A DNA stretch of 64,000 nt, from the NCBI GenBank assembly GCA_043228905.1, contig JBHGNT010000017.1, positions 8,928,001 through 8,992,000 on the forward strand, in the 5' to 3' direction. The translations under genes and the position numbers were made by a program. The notes under the pieces are model-generated. The model made no database searches. It was given only the letters and a program-made list of their open reading frames with translations, and was not told where the DNA came from. The stretch comes from Azolla caroliniana. Its lineage: Eukaryota; Polypodiophyta. Positions 42,951 through 54,712 of the stretch are shown piece by piece; within the stretch, counting starts at the first letter, position 1, and each line of letters begins with the position of its first letter.

Positions 42951-43725
42951 GCGGATGTATTCGAACTGGGAGAGTTGGAGAGTTTTGGTCGTCCGATTTC
43001 GCCCAGTTTGTGTCGGTCTTGTCCGACTTCCTTCATCGCGAACTTTGCGTGAAGGCTCCGCTTCAGCTTACCCATCTCTACTTGATTGCTTCCTTCAATC
43101 AACATGTCGTCGACGTATAGGATCAGATAGATCCTGGACTCCTTGGCTAGTTGCCAAACATACATGTATGGGTCGGAATCTGTTCTGTTGTATCCAAGTT
43201 GCCATATGTAGGAGTCAAACTTCTGGTACCACATTCTCGGCGCTTGTTTTAGGCCATATAGACTTTGCTTTAGTCGACATACAAGGTGATTGTCCTCCCC
43301 CATCGCTGTGAAGCCTACCGATTGAGACATGTATATGTCTTCTTCCCGATCTCCATGTAGGAATGTCATCTTTACGTCCATCTACTCGAGCTCTAGATCT
43401 TTTGTCGCCACGACTCCTAGTAGGAGTCGAAGGGTGGTCATCTTGACTACTGGTGAGAATATCTCGTTGTAGTTGACCCCGTATTCCTGTTTGAATCCCT
43501 TTGCGACAATTCGAGCTTTGTAGTTGGGTTTCTCTAAGTCAGATACATACTTGTATTGGAAAACCCATTTGCAAGGTAGCGGCTTCCTTCCAACTAGAAG
43601 TTCGACCAGTTCCCATGTCTGATTCTGATAAATCGAGTCCATTTTGGATTTCAGGGCTTGTAGCCATGTTTCGGCGTCCGATGCGGCCATAGCTTCTTCA
43701 TACGTGCTTGGTTCGCCTGCATCCA
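42941..43725 (-). pseudogene. pol: Reverse transcriptase of copia M
   Basis: Starting next to the N insertion: [47 protein letters not shown], then a TAG at 43382 (a CAG glutamine codon changed), then MDVKMTFLHGDREEDIYMSQ, LKQSLYGLKQAPRMWYQKF and the catalytic YVDD near 43105. A frameshift near 43000 separates it from the C-terminal part. Confidence 0.85.
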
Positions 43726-44193
43726 TATTAGAGACATAGACTAATGTAAGCATTAGATAAGGATAGAATATAGATGAATAGATAGATCTAGATAGAGAGG
43801 AGAGAGAGAAAGAAGGGTGTTGATCCACTCGACCACCCCCGAGCGAAGGGATCGAGACGAACTCGAGCCTCGATCGGTGTCCCATACCACCGCCGTGGCA
43901 TTGAGTCGTACCTGGTGTTGGCGCGCTTGCTACAAGAGTTGACCCACCACAAGACAGAGTCTCGACGTAGTCAACAAGATGATCAAATGAGGGTAGCTAG
44001 GCCTCTTATTTATAGAGATACCCAAGGCCCCCAGGCAAGTTCACACTTGGCCTAATGGGTTGTCTCAATCCTGAGGATTTAAAAGTAATCCTCCCCTTCT
44101 TTACACTCTCGTTTAACCCTCACACTTATCCACATGTATAGAATACTACGGTAAATTCTCACCACGGGATATTATATGGTCATGCCCGTAACA
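43726..44193 (-). repeat. 3' LTR of N
   Basis: Minus strand begins TGTTACGGGCATG after the polypurine run AAAGAGGGGGAGTA. With the ATCCA duplication its far end reads CTCTAATA, not the usual CA. Confidence 0.75.
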
Positions 44194-45184
44194 TACTCCC
44201 CCTCTTTAAAACATTGCACTCTTGCAATGGAAAGTGAGGGAAGTTAGTTCTGAGAGTATGTTCGTGTTCCCATGTGGCATCTTTTATTGATTTATCCATC
44301 CATTTTATTTTAAATTCTTGGATTTCTTTAGTACGTAATTTTCTTGTTTTAACATCGAGAATTCTTCCTGGTACATGTGGTTTAGAAGATAAATCTTCAA
44401 AAGTAACCAGAGTTTCAATTGTAACTGTATTGTCGCCAGAACCTAGAAGTTCTTTTAGACGACTCACATGAAAGACTAGATGAATTCCAACACCATCAGG
44501 AAGAGCGAGACGATAGGCTAATGACCCAATGCGTTTGAGGATTGTAAAAGGTCCACGAAACCGTGGGGCTAACTTAGCGCACTTACCCATAGACAATGTC
44601 TTAGAATTGTGAGGTACACGTAAAAATACCTTCTGTCCAGGGTTGAATACACGAGGTTTCTTATGATGATCAACATAAAAACGCGCCCTATCTTGAGCTG
44701 TTTTTATATTATCTCGTGCAATATGCAACATATCTTGCATATCCTGAAGAAAGTTTTGCGTACTTTGCAACTCATCATGATGTATATTAACATCAATCAA
44801 GGCTCGTAGCTGGAAACCATACATCAACATAAAAGGACTATATCCCATCGACGTATGCTTGGAGCTATTATAACCAAACTCCAAAATTGGGAGATAACGT
44901 TCCCATTCTTTTGGTTTTGCACCAACATATGCTCGAAGCATGTCCTCAATAATTTGATTTACTCGTTCTATTTGTCCATCGGATTGAGGATGATCCGTGG
45001 AGCTCATGCTGAACATAGTCTCTAACTTCTTAAAGACTTGCGTCGAGAAGTCACTAGTAAATTTTGGATCTCGATCACTCACGATATCCATCGGTAACCC
45101 ATAAAAACGAAATAACTTGTCAACAAATTGGTAAGCCAATTCAGGAGCTGTTATCGTGGTTTTAGTAGCAATAAATCTGGCCAT
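44180..45184 (-). pseudogene. pol: Integrase core and chromodomain of N
   Basis: 334 open codons. MARFIATKTTITAPELAYQF, then SDRDPKFTSDFS (second catalytic aspartate), HPQSDGQIERVNQ (glutamate), WERYLPILEFGYNSSKHTSMG, the GPF-type block KLAPRFRGPFTILKRIG, and FHVSRLKELLG. A chromodomain follows at about residues 270-320 (GRILDVKTRKLRTKEIQEFK, KDATWEHEHTL), which in this family binds histone marks and guides insertion to heterochromatin. The first catalytic aspartate lies upstream beyond a stop. The frame ends within the LTR. Confidence 0.85.
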
Positions 45185-45826
45185 TTTAGTTAGTCAATCA
45201 ACCACAACCCAGATGGAATCATGGCCTTTTTAGGTGCAAGGAAGGCTAACAATAAAATCCATGGATATACTTTCCCACTTATTGTTCGGGAATGTCCAAG
45301 GGATGTAAAAGTCCTGCGGCTTTAAGTCACTCGGCTTTGTTAACTTGACATTGGTGACATTTAGTCACATAGCTATGTATGTCAGGACGCATCTTAGGAC
45401 AATAAAATTCAGTGGAGATGAGAACGAGTGTATGATGTATTCCAGGGTGCCCTGCTAAGGGTGCATCATGGCATTAAAAAAAATCCTCTTTTTTATCTGG
45501 AACACAAACCTTCCCATTACGGTAGAGCAGACCGTTAGCAATGTGGAAGCATTCCTTCGAGGATGTGGTGGTGTCTGTTCCAGACTCAACTCTTGCCCAA
45601 TATTTTGCAAAATAACTGTAATCAAGATACTTTCCTTGAAGGTGATCATAAAGATTTGATTTTATTTCAGTGAAGCTAAGCATGTTAACTTCACGCATGC
45701 GACTTAGTGCATCAACGATAGTGTTCATGGAACCTTTACGATATCGTATGGAAAAATCAAAGTTCTAGACGAGATCAGCCCATCGTGCCTTACGACCTTT
45801 CAGGTCTTGTTGGTCACAAAAATATT
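45185..45826 (-). pseudogene. pol: RNase H end and integrase zinc domain of N
   Basis: NTIVDALSRMREVNML is the RNase H end. The zinc-binding block follows: HDAPLAGHPGIHHTL (near 45460) and CHQCQVNKAE (near 45355). TGA or TAG stops lie after KKEDFF, KAE and other places. The left catalytic core start is degraded (near 45230). Confidence 0.75.
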
Positions 45827-45957
45827 TCTCAATCCCGAGGATTTAAAAGTAATCCTCCCCTTCTTTACACTCTCGTTTAACCCTCACACTTATCCACGTG
45901 TATAGAATACTACGGTAAATTCTCACCACAGGATATTATATGGTCATGCCCGTAACA
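45827..45957 (-). repeat. Truncated 5' LTR of N
   Basis: First 131 bases of the LTR, almost the same as the matching part of 44063-44193; joined directly to RNase H coding sequence at about 45827. Confidence 0.8.
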
Positions 45958-45962
45958 ATCCA

Positions 45963-47640
45963 TGTAGTTGACATAGTCAAGGCCCGGTTGATAAAACTTT
46001 CTTTGCCTTCGAGCTCGTCCAGATCTCCTGGGTGCCGTAATATCTGGTTTGGATCCTTCGATCGGTATTTGTTGAACCAGTTGTGTTAGGAGTCTTGTTA
46101 GGTGTCCCACCCCCGGTTTGGGATTTCGGTGGTGTTTGGTTGTCCTCCCCTATGGTTGTCGTCGACTCTTCTTGACTTGTCTCTTGGTGACTTTGCCTTG
46201 ATCGATCCTTGTCGATTCGGCGATTTCTTTGAAGACTTTGTCTTTGAGATCGATGATAGGAGTTGTTTCCAATTCCGTGTTGGTAGGGAAGTTGGTAGCT
46301 TGTTGGAGTTCGACTATTTTTCGAGTCTCCGATTCAACTTGTTGGATCGGTCCTTCTACGGCAGTGTTGTCATCTTCGAAGGATAACTTCTTACCATCTG
46401 TTTTCTATTGGTTCTACTGAGAGAAGTTAGAGTCTTCATTGAAGACTACGTCGCTGCTCTGAATCAATTTCTGGTTCTCAGGGTCCCATAGCCGGTAGCC
46501 GAAGTCCCCATCGGTTCCATAACCGACAAATATGCACTTTGTTGCATGGGGGCCAACTTTGTCCTTTTCTCCCTAGGGATGAAGGTGTAGGCTTCGCATC
46601 CAAATATACGAAGCCTATCGTAGGTCGTTGTTTGCTTGACCATAGTGTTTGTGGCATTTCGAGCCTGATTGCTCTTGACGACGCTAGATTTATCAGGTAC
46701 ACTGCCATCTGGAATGCCTCGGCCCAGAATTCCAGCTTCAGTCTGGCTTGTTGGAGCATTGTCGTCACCCTCTCCTGGATCATCCTGTTGATCCGTTCTG
46801 CCACTCCATTTTGCATGGGTGTGTAGGGAATGGTCTTTTGGTGTCAGATCCCTTTTCCAGACAAGTACTATTTGAAGGCTCTGGAGGTGTACTCCCCTCC
46901 GTAGTCGGATCAGAGTGTCTTCACTCTGTATCCCGACCGGTTCTCCACTTCAGATATCCATCAAGTGAAGACCTCGAGTGCTTCATCTTTGGACTTGATG
47001 GAGTATGCCCAAACTTTCCGTGTACAGTCATCTACGAATGTGATGAAGTACTAGGAGCCTCCTAGTGATTGCTCTGGCATGGGACCACATTTATCTGTGT
47101 GCACAAGCTCTAGGGGTTGTCGTACCGTCTCATAGTGGAGAGAGTGCGGACTTTGGGTCTGTTTCCCATATCGACAATGCTCGCAGAAGTCCGTCTATGC
47201 CTGGAGTTTTGGGATGTAGCCGATCGACACTAGCCGATCAAGCTTGGCTTGAGACATGTGGCCAAGTCGGCCATGCCATAGGTTCGGGTCGGTTTTCTCG
47301 GCTACGCTCACGGCCCCTTTAGGGTTGATTACCATAAATGGGTATAGATTATTATACTTATGCCCACTACCGATTTTGAGGTTTCCTTGGCTGATCACCC
47401 ATGTTGACTCGTGTAGAGTTGTTCGATACCCGTATTCAGCTAACATGCCGATGGAGACCAGAATCCTCTTTAGATCGGGTACGTACCGAACTCAGTGCAG
47501 GGTTATTGTGTTGCCATTGGGCAATCTGATGGCAACCTCCCTGGTTCTAGCTATCTTGCACTCCTGCCCGTTTCCCAGTCGGACTTTCTGATTTCAATTC
47601 CTGTTCCGGATGTTGAAGCCATATTCCTTTTATGAAAGTA
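45963..47640 (-). pseudogene. pol: Protease end and integrase of copia M
   Basis: Minus strand from the short leader: QECKIARTREVAIRLPNGN (protease end), VRYVPDLKRILVSIGMLAEY, then NLWHGRLGHMSQAKLDRL (zinc-binding), LVHTDKCGPMP and YFITFVDDCTRKVWAYSIK (first aspartate), SDYGGEY (second, N changed to Y), QNGVAERINRMIQ (glutamate), and a linker with DITAPRRSGRARRQRKFYQP near 46010. Many TAG/TGA stops. Immediately after the leader ATG (MASTSGTGIEI) the sequence jumps into protease, so gag has been deleted. Confidence 0.8.
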
Positions 47641-47706
47641 AGATTTCTAACCTGGCCTTATCCTCTCAGCTTCTTCTGTTGTCAATTGCCGTCGTGCAAC
47701 AAGGTC

Positions 47707-47718
47707 GCTTTGATACCA
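47707..47718 (-). promoter_or_regulatory. Primer binding site of copia M
   Basis: Minus strand TGGTATCAAAGC, two bases after the LTR; initiator tRNA-Met type. Confidence 0.8.
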
Positions 47719-47720
47719 GT

Positions 47721-48023
47721 TGTGTCTCTGTATGTATCTATCTATCTATATATATATATATATATATATGCACACGTATGCAGAAAGCGTTTGTGGACCT
47801 GTTCGCTTATGCACAGAAAACAACACACACAGAAAATACAGTGAATCGAGACTTAGACAGTAGATCGAGTTGTAATGGAAAGCTTCTTATTACTTCGTTC
47901 TCTCTCAGAGATACAATACTCTTCTCATCATCACTCATTACAATGTTAGGTATTAGCTTATATACTAAGCCCTAACTTATTAACGAGTTCACACTCGGAC
48001 GGATTCAGCCTTTGATGCCAACA
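47721..48023 (-). repeat. 5' LTR of copia M
   Basis: Minus strand begins TGTTGGCATCAAAGG and ends CATACAGAGACACA. Contains an AT microsatellite at 47749-47769 next to a TATC run. Confidence 0.85.
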
Positions 48024-49273
48024 GTGAGGGAGAAATTAAGCAAAAAATGTAAAAATAAAATATTAAGTGGACAAAAATTTAATCTAAATAAAAAATAGTA
48101 CACTTCACTTTCGTAATCTCATCCTCATTAAGTGGCTTGCCTCATGAGCTTACAAAAAGCTCGTTAATAGCTTCAACCTTCGATCTTAATGGAAGCACTT
48201 TTATAGTTTGATGGAGTTCTACCTCTCGTCATTGTCGTTGTCCTAGGATTCAAACTGGCGTATACCCTTTTGGTGGCAAATCGGGCCGAGGTAGTTTCAA
48301 GTACCTTCAAACTAGTAGCTTACATAGTGTTGTATGGTTAATATTAATTTCTTTCTTACCCACTCTTGCTTTACTCTCTCATACACTTACACAAAGAAGT
48401 TAAAATGGAAACAAAATCTTACTATCCCCACTCTTAGTATAAAAGGTTGAGCACCAACAAGAGAGAGAGGTTAACACTAGGTTTATAATTAGAGAGATTG
48501 AAGAGGAGCCTGAAAGCTTGACAAGAGTTGGTGTGGCTTTGGAGATATCGCTCTATAGATCAAAATATTGGAAGCTATAGTTGGTATTAATATCGCTCAA
48601 AACAAGTAAATTATACGTATATCTTCCTATTAAAAAATTGACTATTCTTTGACTTCCTTCTCATGGGAAACACGTGAGCTCTTTTGAACCCAGTCACTTT
48701 GCTCCCAAGTTCGAGCAGCTGATGGCCAAATCTTGTTGCATCCACACGTTGTTTAACACTCAACATTTCTAAGTTTTTATCCATTTGAAAGATTGTGCAC
48801 TATTGAGATTACATTATGGTATTGAAATATCTTATAAGGAAGACTTCCCCTTGAGAAGTGTATGGGATTATTTCATCTGATAAATGACCCACGTGCACTC
48901 CTTGATAAATTAATCTTGTCCCTTTGGCCATATTATAATGGAACCCTTTTGGAGGAAAGTAACTAATGGTAATAAACATTGCCTAGTCCTTCATGGTGAG
49001 GACTTTCATCCACATAAAATGGGCTTTTGTGTCTATTCGTAGTGTAGCTCTCTCCGAAATACTACAACTACTCCATCTGATCCTCTAGCAGTTGATGTGA
49101 GGAGAGAGAGAGAGAGAGAAACTTTATTATCATCTTCAGAGGTCAAATATGACCTATGAGACCAAAAATATTACATTTCATGTGTACATATGACTCTTGA
49201 TGTTTAAGAACTTTACAAGTGAATGTTGTGAGAGAAATTCTTGCAAGTATTGGGCTTGGTCAAAGTTGGAAGG
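48024..49273. other. AT-rich region without recognisable genes
   Basis: Nothing coding could be supported. A GA run (about 49100-49120) and short A-rich tracts are the only visible structure. Confidence 0.55.
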
Positions 49274-49802
49274 TGTTACAATAGAAAAAAATGTGGGAAA
49301 AAAACAGGAACTCGGCCACAACCAAGTCAAATGCGGAATAGGGAATAACAAGCAAAACAAAGAGAAATAAGAAAAATATATGTGCACAAGATATATTGTG
49401 GAAAACCCCAAAATAGGGTAAAAACCATGGGTCCCCACAGACACCAAATAGATCACTATAACAGAGATATACAACGAAACAGACACACGGGCAACGACTT
49501 GATTTTGTTTACATCGCCGATTGCCAGTTACAGTAGAGGCACTCTTAGTGTCTCTCTCACTCTCACACGCTTTGTCTGTTCTGACTATGGAAGCAACGAC
49601 CTCACACACGATGTACTCAGGTTACACAGACAACTTACTCACACTCTCAGTGTACAAACACTAGGTTTTTCCCTAGTTATCTTTATACTTAGATAACCTT
49701 CGGGCTATTTACATAACTAGCCTAAGTAGGCTCAACTCAAACCTATTTACATTTTCCTTTGTCCTGAATTTGGCCCATCCGGAAGGGATCTAATTCTCAA
49801 CA
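49274..49802 (-). repeat. 3' LTR of copia O
   Basis: Minus strand begins TGTTGAGAATTAGATCCC directly after a polypurine run (AGTGAAGGGGGAGTT). The far end is taken at CTATTGTAACA (49274) by its TG/CA rule and is uncertain. Confidence 0.6.
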
Positions 49803-49980
49803 AACTCCCCCTTCACTTCAGATGGGGCTTCACTACTCCGACCCGACTCCAACATGCTTCTAGCCTTTCTTCAAAAAGCACCTTTGTCAGCATGTTGGAT
49901 GCGTTATCTAATGTGTGGATCTTCATCAGAGCAAACTCCCCTTCTTCTATTCATTCTCGTAGCCAATGATATTGCCTTTG
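49803..49980 (-). pseudogene. pol: RNase H end of copia O
   Basis: Minus strand reads LREWIEEGEFALMKIHTLDN followed by ASNMLTKVLFEERLEAC, the last block of copia RNase H. It is cut by the LTR of P at 49981. Confidence 0.7.
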
Positions 49981-50464
49981 TGTTGGCCCTAGAGTATATT
50001 CCAGAGGAATAATCTGAACGAGAATGAGTCGACAAGGAGGAGTATAATTATTATTATTAGTTAATAATAATAATAGGAACAGGCGGATAAGGATAGTTGT
50101 ACCAATTTGAATCTGACTGATTGATTGCTAGTAGCAGGTAAGGTGTCGTTCTGTAAGCTATACCGGACACCTATAAAAGGATTCAGAATCGATGTAAAAG
50201 TTAATTGACGTAATACAAGATTAACCTTTGTTCTTAATTCTATTGTGTCTTGGTGTACTTCTCGTTCTACACTGAAATTGTTGATCTTACACGTGTTATA
50301 TGAAATCAGTTGTGTATTAACAATCCGCAGACTATCTAGAATTAGTCGGATCAAAATCGGAATTGGATAGGCACCGGATGACATTCATACCCTAACCATC
50401 CATTTGGAGAAGTGTTTCAGAAGGACACCTTGTGTTGTTGGCTAAGTCTAGCCCAGGATAAACA
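49981..50464 (+). repeat. 5' LTR of gypsy P
   Basis: Starts TGTTGGCCCTAGAG, ends CAGGATAAACA. It resembles the D LTR in its second half (GGAGAAGTGTTTCAGAAGGACACC versus the matching D text) and has TATAAAAG at 50172-50179. Confidence 0.75.
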
Positions 50465-50619
50465 TAGTTTTGGCACCACGATTCCTGCATTGAGCAGTGA
50501 ACAACGGGGAATGGATGTCTAGGCAGACGCACGACCTGGTGGACGAGTGAGCGAGAATATTAGCCGAACGATTGTGGAGGTGGGAAGAGTACTAGCAAGT
50601 GGATGAAGAAATCCGACAT
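50465..50619 (+). other. Leader of gypsy P with primer site
   Basis: TGGCACCACGATTCC at 50471-50485 matches the D primer site; the next 130 bases resemble the D leader (ACGAGTGAG, CCGAACGATTGTG). It ends at the LTR of F. Confidence 0.7.
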
Positions 50620-50955
50620 TGTTGATCGTTTCTGTAAAAGAATATGTGTGTAGAAGCGTATGCGTAAGATACTAAGTACACGGTTCGTGTTCTTTGTACA
50701 TATTTCGTGCTCAATGAGCATCTTTTATACAAGCCCCGATTATTGGGCTGACACAAGTACTGATAGTACTTGACCGCTCATAAATGAGCCTTCTACACTA
50801 ACTCCCAAAACTATTCCTTACGAGGAATAACGTTCCAATGGCCTTTCGGTTTAAACACCGCCACAACCATATTTTGCGTACGGTTTTACGCACTTAGTCT
50901 ACGTATTGGGTTACGCACCCGTTTACGCACCCAATGTTGAGCTTGTCTCTCAACA
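50620..50955 (-). repeat. 3' LTR of copia F
   Basis: Minus strand TGTTGAGAGACAAGC to ACGATCAACA, preceded by the polypurine run AAGGGGAG. TATAAAAG lies near 50725. Confidence 0.8.
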
Positions 50956-52078
50956 CTCCCCTTCAAGCTCAACTTGAGGTTCCATATGCTTTTCCGGATC
51001 TTCGCTCCGGCTTCTCTTGGCTTTGAGCCTTCTAATTCCGCGCGCTTCGACCATTCCAGTCAGCTTGTCTGCCCATGTGGCCTTTTTCAACTCCCTTGTT
51101 GTCGCGGTGTTGGCACCTCCTTCGCTGCCCTTTCCTCCGCTCTACCCTTAGTTGATTCGGCATGTTTAAATCGAACATTTTGATTAAATCAGTCACTTCC
51201 GATTCAATTCCACTTTCGTCCAAATTGGTTGTTTCCAATTCGTCTTTTGTCTTTAGGCCCTTGACAACATCAAACCATGTCTTGGTCTTGGCCTTTACGC
51301 CCTTCTTGGCTATATTTCCCTTTTGTTTGGCTGTCTTCGGATCTTCCTTTCTATTACCGCTCCTATTTTATTCTTTGGCTTCTTCAGCCGGCCCGAAATC
51401 AAATTCTTCATCCGATTCGGCATCGCGGTCATTACCGCTCCTTTCACGTTCCTGTTTTTTTCTCCCCCTCAAGTTCGGCGTGTCGAGGTGACGCAAGCCC
51501 AGCTCACCCGAGAAATGTCGCAACTTGTCGAGACCAAGGGGCTTGATGAAGGTGTCGGCAACTTGCTGACCTGTCGTAACAAATGCCAGTTCGACTTCAC
51601 CAGAAAGGACATGCTCGTGGACAAAATGATAGTGCACCTCAATGTGCTTGGTCCGGGCATGGAATACAGAGTTTTTTGCAAGCTGAATACTACTGAGGTT
51701 GTCATAGTAGATCGTCGTTGGATTGGACACCTCTACGTGCAGATCCCGCGATAGCCGTTTCAACCAAATGACTTCCCACGTAACTATAGTCTCCCCTCGA
51801 TATTCGGCCTCTGGGCTCGACAATGCTAATGTCGGCTGCTTCTTACTGCTCCATGCAATCACCACACTTCCCAATGAGAATGCATATCTGGATGTGGATC
51901 TACGATCGTGGACATTTCCGGCCCAATCGGCATCCGTGTAGCCGACTAACTGCTCGTCTACGTTTGCATGATACAACAACACCATGTCTTTTGTGCCACT
52001 GACATATCGTAATATCCTTTGTGTGCAGTGAAAATGTTCAGTCGTGGGCTCTGACATAAATTGCTTGATCATTCCCAC
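50956..52078 (-). pseudogene. pol: RNase H and C-terminal extension of copia F
   Basis: A 236-codon open frame (52078-51368) has VGYTDADWAGNVHDRRSTS, ALSSPEAEYRG, TIYYDNLSSIQLAKNSVF, VHYHFVHEHVLSGEVEL and DTFIKPLGLDKLRHF, a nearly complete RNase H. It then passes into a charged tail (ESDEEFDFGPAEEAKE). After a stop, KTWFDVVKGLKTKDELETTNL and a basic end follow (about 51290-51030), the extension also seen in E and H. Confidence 0.85.
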
Positions 52079-53050
52079 AGGATAGCTAAGCTAAGGTTCG
52101 GCTGAGTGATCGTCAAGTAGATGAGGCTTCCGACAATTGGTCGGAACTGGGCCGGGTAACACACCTTTCTCGAATCTCGGCAAAGCTTTACGTTTCTATC
52201 AAGAGGGGACGAGATGGGCTTACTATCTACCATCCCGAACTTGAAGACCATATTTAACATGTAATGACGTTGTCTAATCAATATGCCTTCATGGGAACGG
52301 ATCGCTTTGATCCCAAGGAAGTAATGAAGGTCGCCAAGATCCTTAATTTCGAACGATGTCCATTTCTTCCAGGTTAGCATCGGCGATGACTAAATCATCA
52401 ACATAAAGTAAAAGCCAAGTTGGTCCATGTCGACCCCATTCTACTCAACCATTGCGTAATCTTCGCATTCCAAGCTCGCGAGGCTTGCTTAAGGCCGTAT
52501 AACGCCTTCTTTAATCAGCAGACTACCGAAGTGTTCTGTTCGGATAGAAATCCGGGGGGTTGTACCATGTACACATGTTCCTCAAGATCACCTTGCAGGA
52601 ACGCATTCTTTACATTCATCTGATGTAGATGCCACCCCTTTGCCGCAGTTATGACTAGGAGAACTCACACGGTAGTCATCTTCGCAACTGGGGCGAAGGT
52701 CTCGTCGTAATCGACACCATGCTTCTGTGCGTAGCCTTTCGCAATGAAACGGGCCTTATATCGGTTGACCGAGCCATCGGTGTTGTATTTCATCCTAAAC
52801 ACCCATTTTTATTCGATCGGCTTAACACTTTTAGGTGCGTCAACCAAGTCCCAAGTCTCGTTGTCCGATAATACGCGCATCTCTTCCTCCATCGCGGCAT
52901 GCCAGTTTGCGTCTTCCGCCACTTCTGCGTAACTCTTCGGCTCACGCATTTCCGCCACTTGTGTCATGTACGCGTAATGGTGCACCATGTATTTATTGTA
53001 CCCGTACTTCTTTACGAGGTTCTTCAGGCGGGTAGATCAATGTAATTCGT
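52079..53050 (-). pseudogene. pol: Reverse transcriptase of copia F
   Basis: Pieces right to left: [26 protein letters not shown] near 52790, [19 protein letters not shown] near 52700, HQMNVKNAFLQGDLEEHVYM near 52610, LKKALYGLKQASRAWNAK near 52500, then, past a damaged catalytic region (the YVDD box is not readable near 52390), SFEIKDLGDLHYFLGIKAI near 52350 and SLIYLTITQPNLS. Several stops and frameshifts. Confidence 0.75.
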
Positions 53051-53468
53051 GATGACCCAATTTCACGACCTTTTCAGTTGATTTCGACCTCTTCCACAGA
53101 AATTCCATCTTGATTGGCCCGAAGTCAGATTCACTCCGATTTGACTTGGCACTGTCGAAATCCTATTCCAACATTTTCTTCTTCCCTCTTTCTTTATGCG
53201 TAAACTGTCTCCTGGGTTCTTTACGCAGGGACAACACGGCCGAGTCTCCACTACTCACCGACTATTCATTTGGTTGGCCATCTCGGCCCAAGTCCCGATA
53301 CAACCTGCTTAGCCGAAATGAGATCGGACTCTCTGTCAGAGCTCTGATTTCCTCATCACGCGGAGGCAACTCGGCCTTGGTGATCTCTTATTCAAAATTC
53401 GGAATGGAGTCTTGAGGTGTTGGAGGTGAAGGAAAGTACCACGAAGCAGACTCATCGAACACGCCATC
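53051..53468 (-). pseudogene. pol: Copia F linker between integrase and RT
   Basis: Charged, low-complexity and full of stops; fragments correspond to the acidic linker seen in H (60000-60250), for example KNPGDSLRIKKEGRRK near 53220. Confidence 0.55.
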
Positions 53469-54312
53469 TCAGCTTACGCGAACTTCCTTTGTTCGAGGTT
53501 TATAGCACTTATACCCCTTATGCTTGTCTGAATAGCCGATCAAGATACAGTTTTCGGCTTTGGCGTCTAGCTTCCTCCGTTTCTCCTTCGGCACATGCAC
53601 ATACATAATGCTACCGAAAATCCTCAAGTTTTCTAAGTTCGGCTTCTTGCCGTAATACAACTCATGTGGCGACAATCCTCCATTAGCAGAAGTTAGATTC
53701 TATAAATAAATAGCCGTCCTTACAGTTTCAGTCCAGTAAAACATTGGCATATGCTTCTCTTCAAGCATTGCCCTGGCGACTTCTTCGATTGTCCGATTCT
53801 TCCGCTCAGCTACACCTTCTACTCCGGCGTATATCAACACAAGAATTCGTGTCAAATTCCTTCCTTCTGTAGGTAACTCGTGAACTGGACGGAGAAATAT
53901 TCCTTCCTGCCATCCGACCGTAGGCACTTGAACTTATGTCCTGTTTTCCTTTCTGCAAAGTTTTTCACCTTCAGGAACCACGTGAAGGCTTCACTCTTTT
54001 TTACGATCAAGCATGCCCAGGTATGCTGAGTGAAGTCATCGATGAAGGTTACGAAGTAACGGCTTCTACCGAGACTCATGTTCTGTTCCAATCCCCACAT
54101 ATCCAAATGGATCAAATCCAATGGATTTCGACTTCGATTACGCTCATTGGGGAATGGAAGTCGGTGCTGCTTCCCGAGTGGCAGGCTATGCAAACTTGGC
54201 TATAATGGCCCTGAAATTTTGGCAAGCCGAAAACAATGTTCTTCGTCTGCATTTCATGAAGTCGTGGGAAGTTAATGTGGCCAAACCGCTTGTGCCACAG
54301 GTCGATGTCCAA
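53469..54312 (-). pseudogene. pol: Integrase of copia F
   Basis: LWHKRFGHINFPRLHEM and VCIACHSG (zinc-binding, near 54290-54170), then LIHLDMWGL and YFVTFIDDFTQHTWACLI (first aspartate region), LRSDGRKEYFS (second), and after frameshifts the end of the core MSPHELYYGKKPNLENLRIFG and ILIGYSDKHKGYKCYKPRTK near 53530. The NGVAER block near 53815 is damaged. Confidence 0.8.
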
Positions 54313-54418
54313 CTCGACCTTCTATCCTTTGGCGAACAACACGGTTCCGGCTTGATTGGTGTCGAGGATAAACATCCTCCCTTCACGACGCCCTTGTGCG
54401 ATAACTTGGCCTTCCTCT

Positions 54419-54712
54419 TCAATGTAGCACTCGAGGTTTCATGAATCGAACTTGCATCCCCTGGTCGACGATCTGACCGACCAACACCAGGTTGTTGGTT
54501 ATTGTCGGAACGTGCAACACGTTCATAAGTTTCCCTTTCTGCCCGACGTGGCTGAGAGAAACTTCATTGACCTCTCCTTGTTTTTCCGGTTTCTCCAAGT
54601 ACGAGAACCATTCCTCATGACTCATCATTTGACTTGACGCTCCGGAATCAACATACCACACCTTGCTCAATTTCGAGGTGTTCACGACCATCGAATTGGC
54701 CTTGTGCTTCAT
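54419..54712 (-). pseudogene. pol: Protease of copia F
   Basis: VWYVDSGASSQMMSHEEWFS carries the DSG active site; VLHVPTITNNLVLVGQIVDQG follows as in other copia proteins. Confidence 0.85.

Larger units (their letters stand above)
43726..45957 (-). mobile_element. Chromovirus N, internally deleted
   Basis: A 468-bp 3' LTR (43726-44193), integrase with chromodomain, end of RNase H, then a jump at about 45827 to the first 131 bases of the 5' LTR (45827-45957). Gag, protease, RT and the inner part of the 5' LTR are gone. ATCCA flanks both ends (43721-43725, 45958-45962), and the RT reading frame of M is continuous across it. Confidence 0.85.
41666..48023 (-). mobile_element. Copia element M, gag deleted, interrupted by N
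   Basis: LTRs at 47721-48023 (5') and 41666-41960 (3'), with end of protease, integrase, RT and RNase H between them on the minus strand. Flanks GTTAG (41661-41665) and GTGAG (48024-48028) match at four of five bases and are a likely target duplication. Gag and most of protease are missing. N is inserted at 43726-45957 with ATCCA on both sides. Confidence 0.9.
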
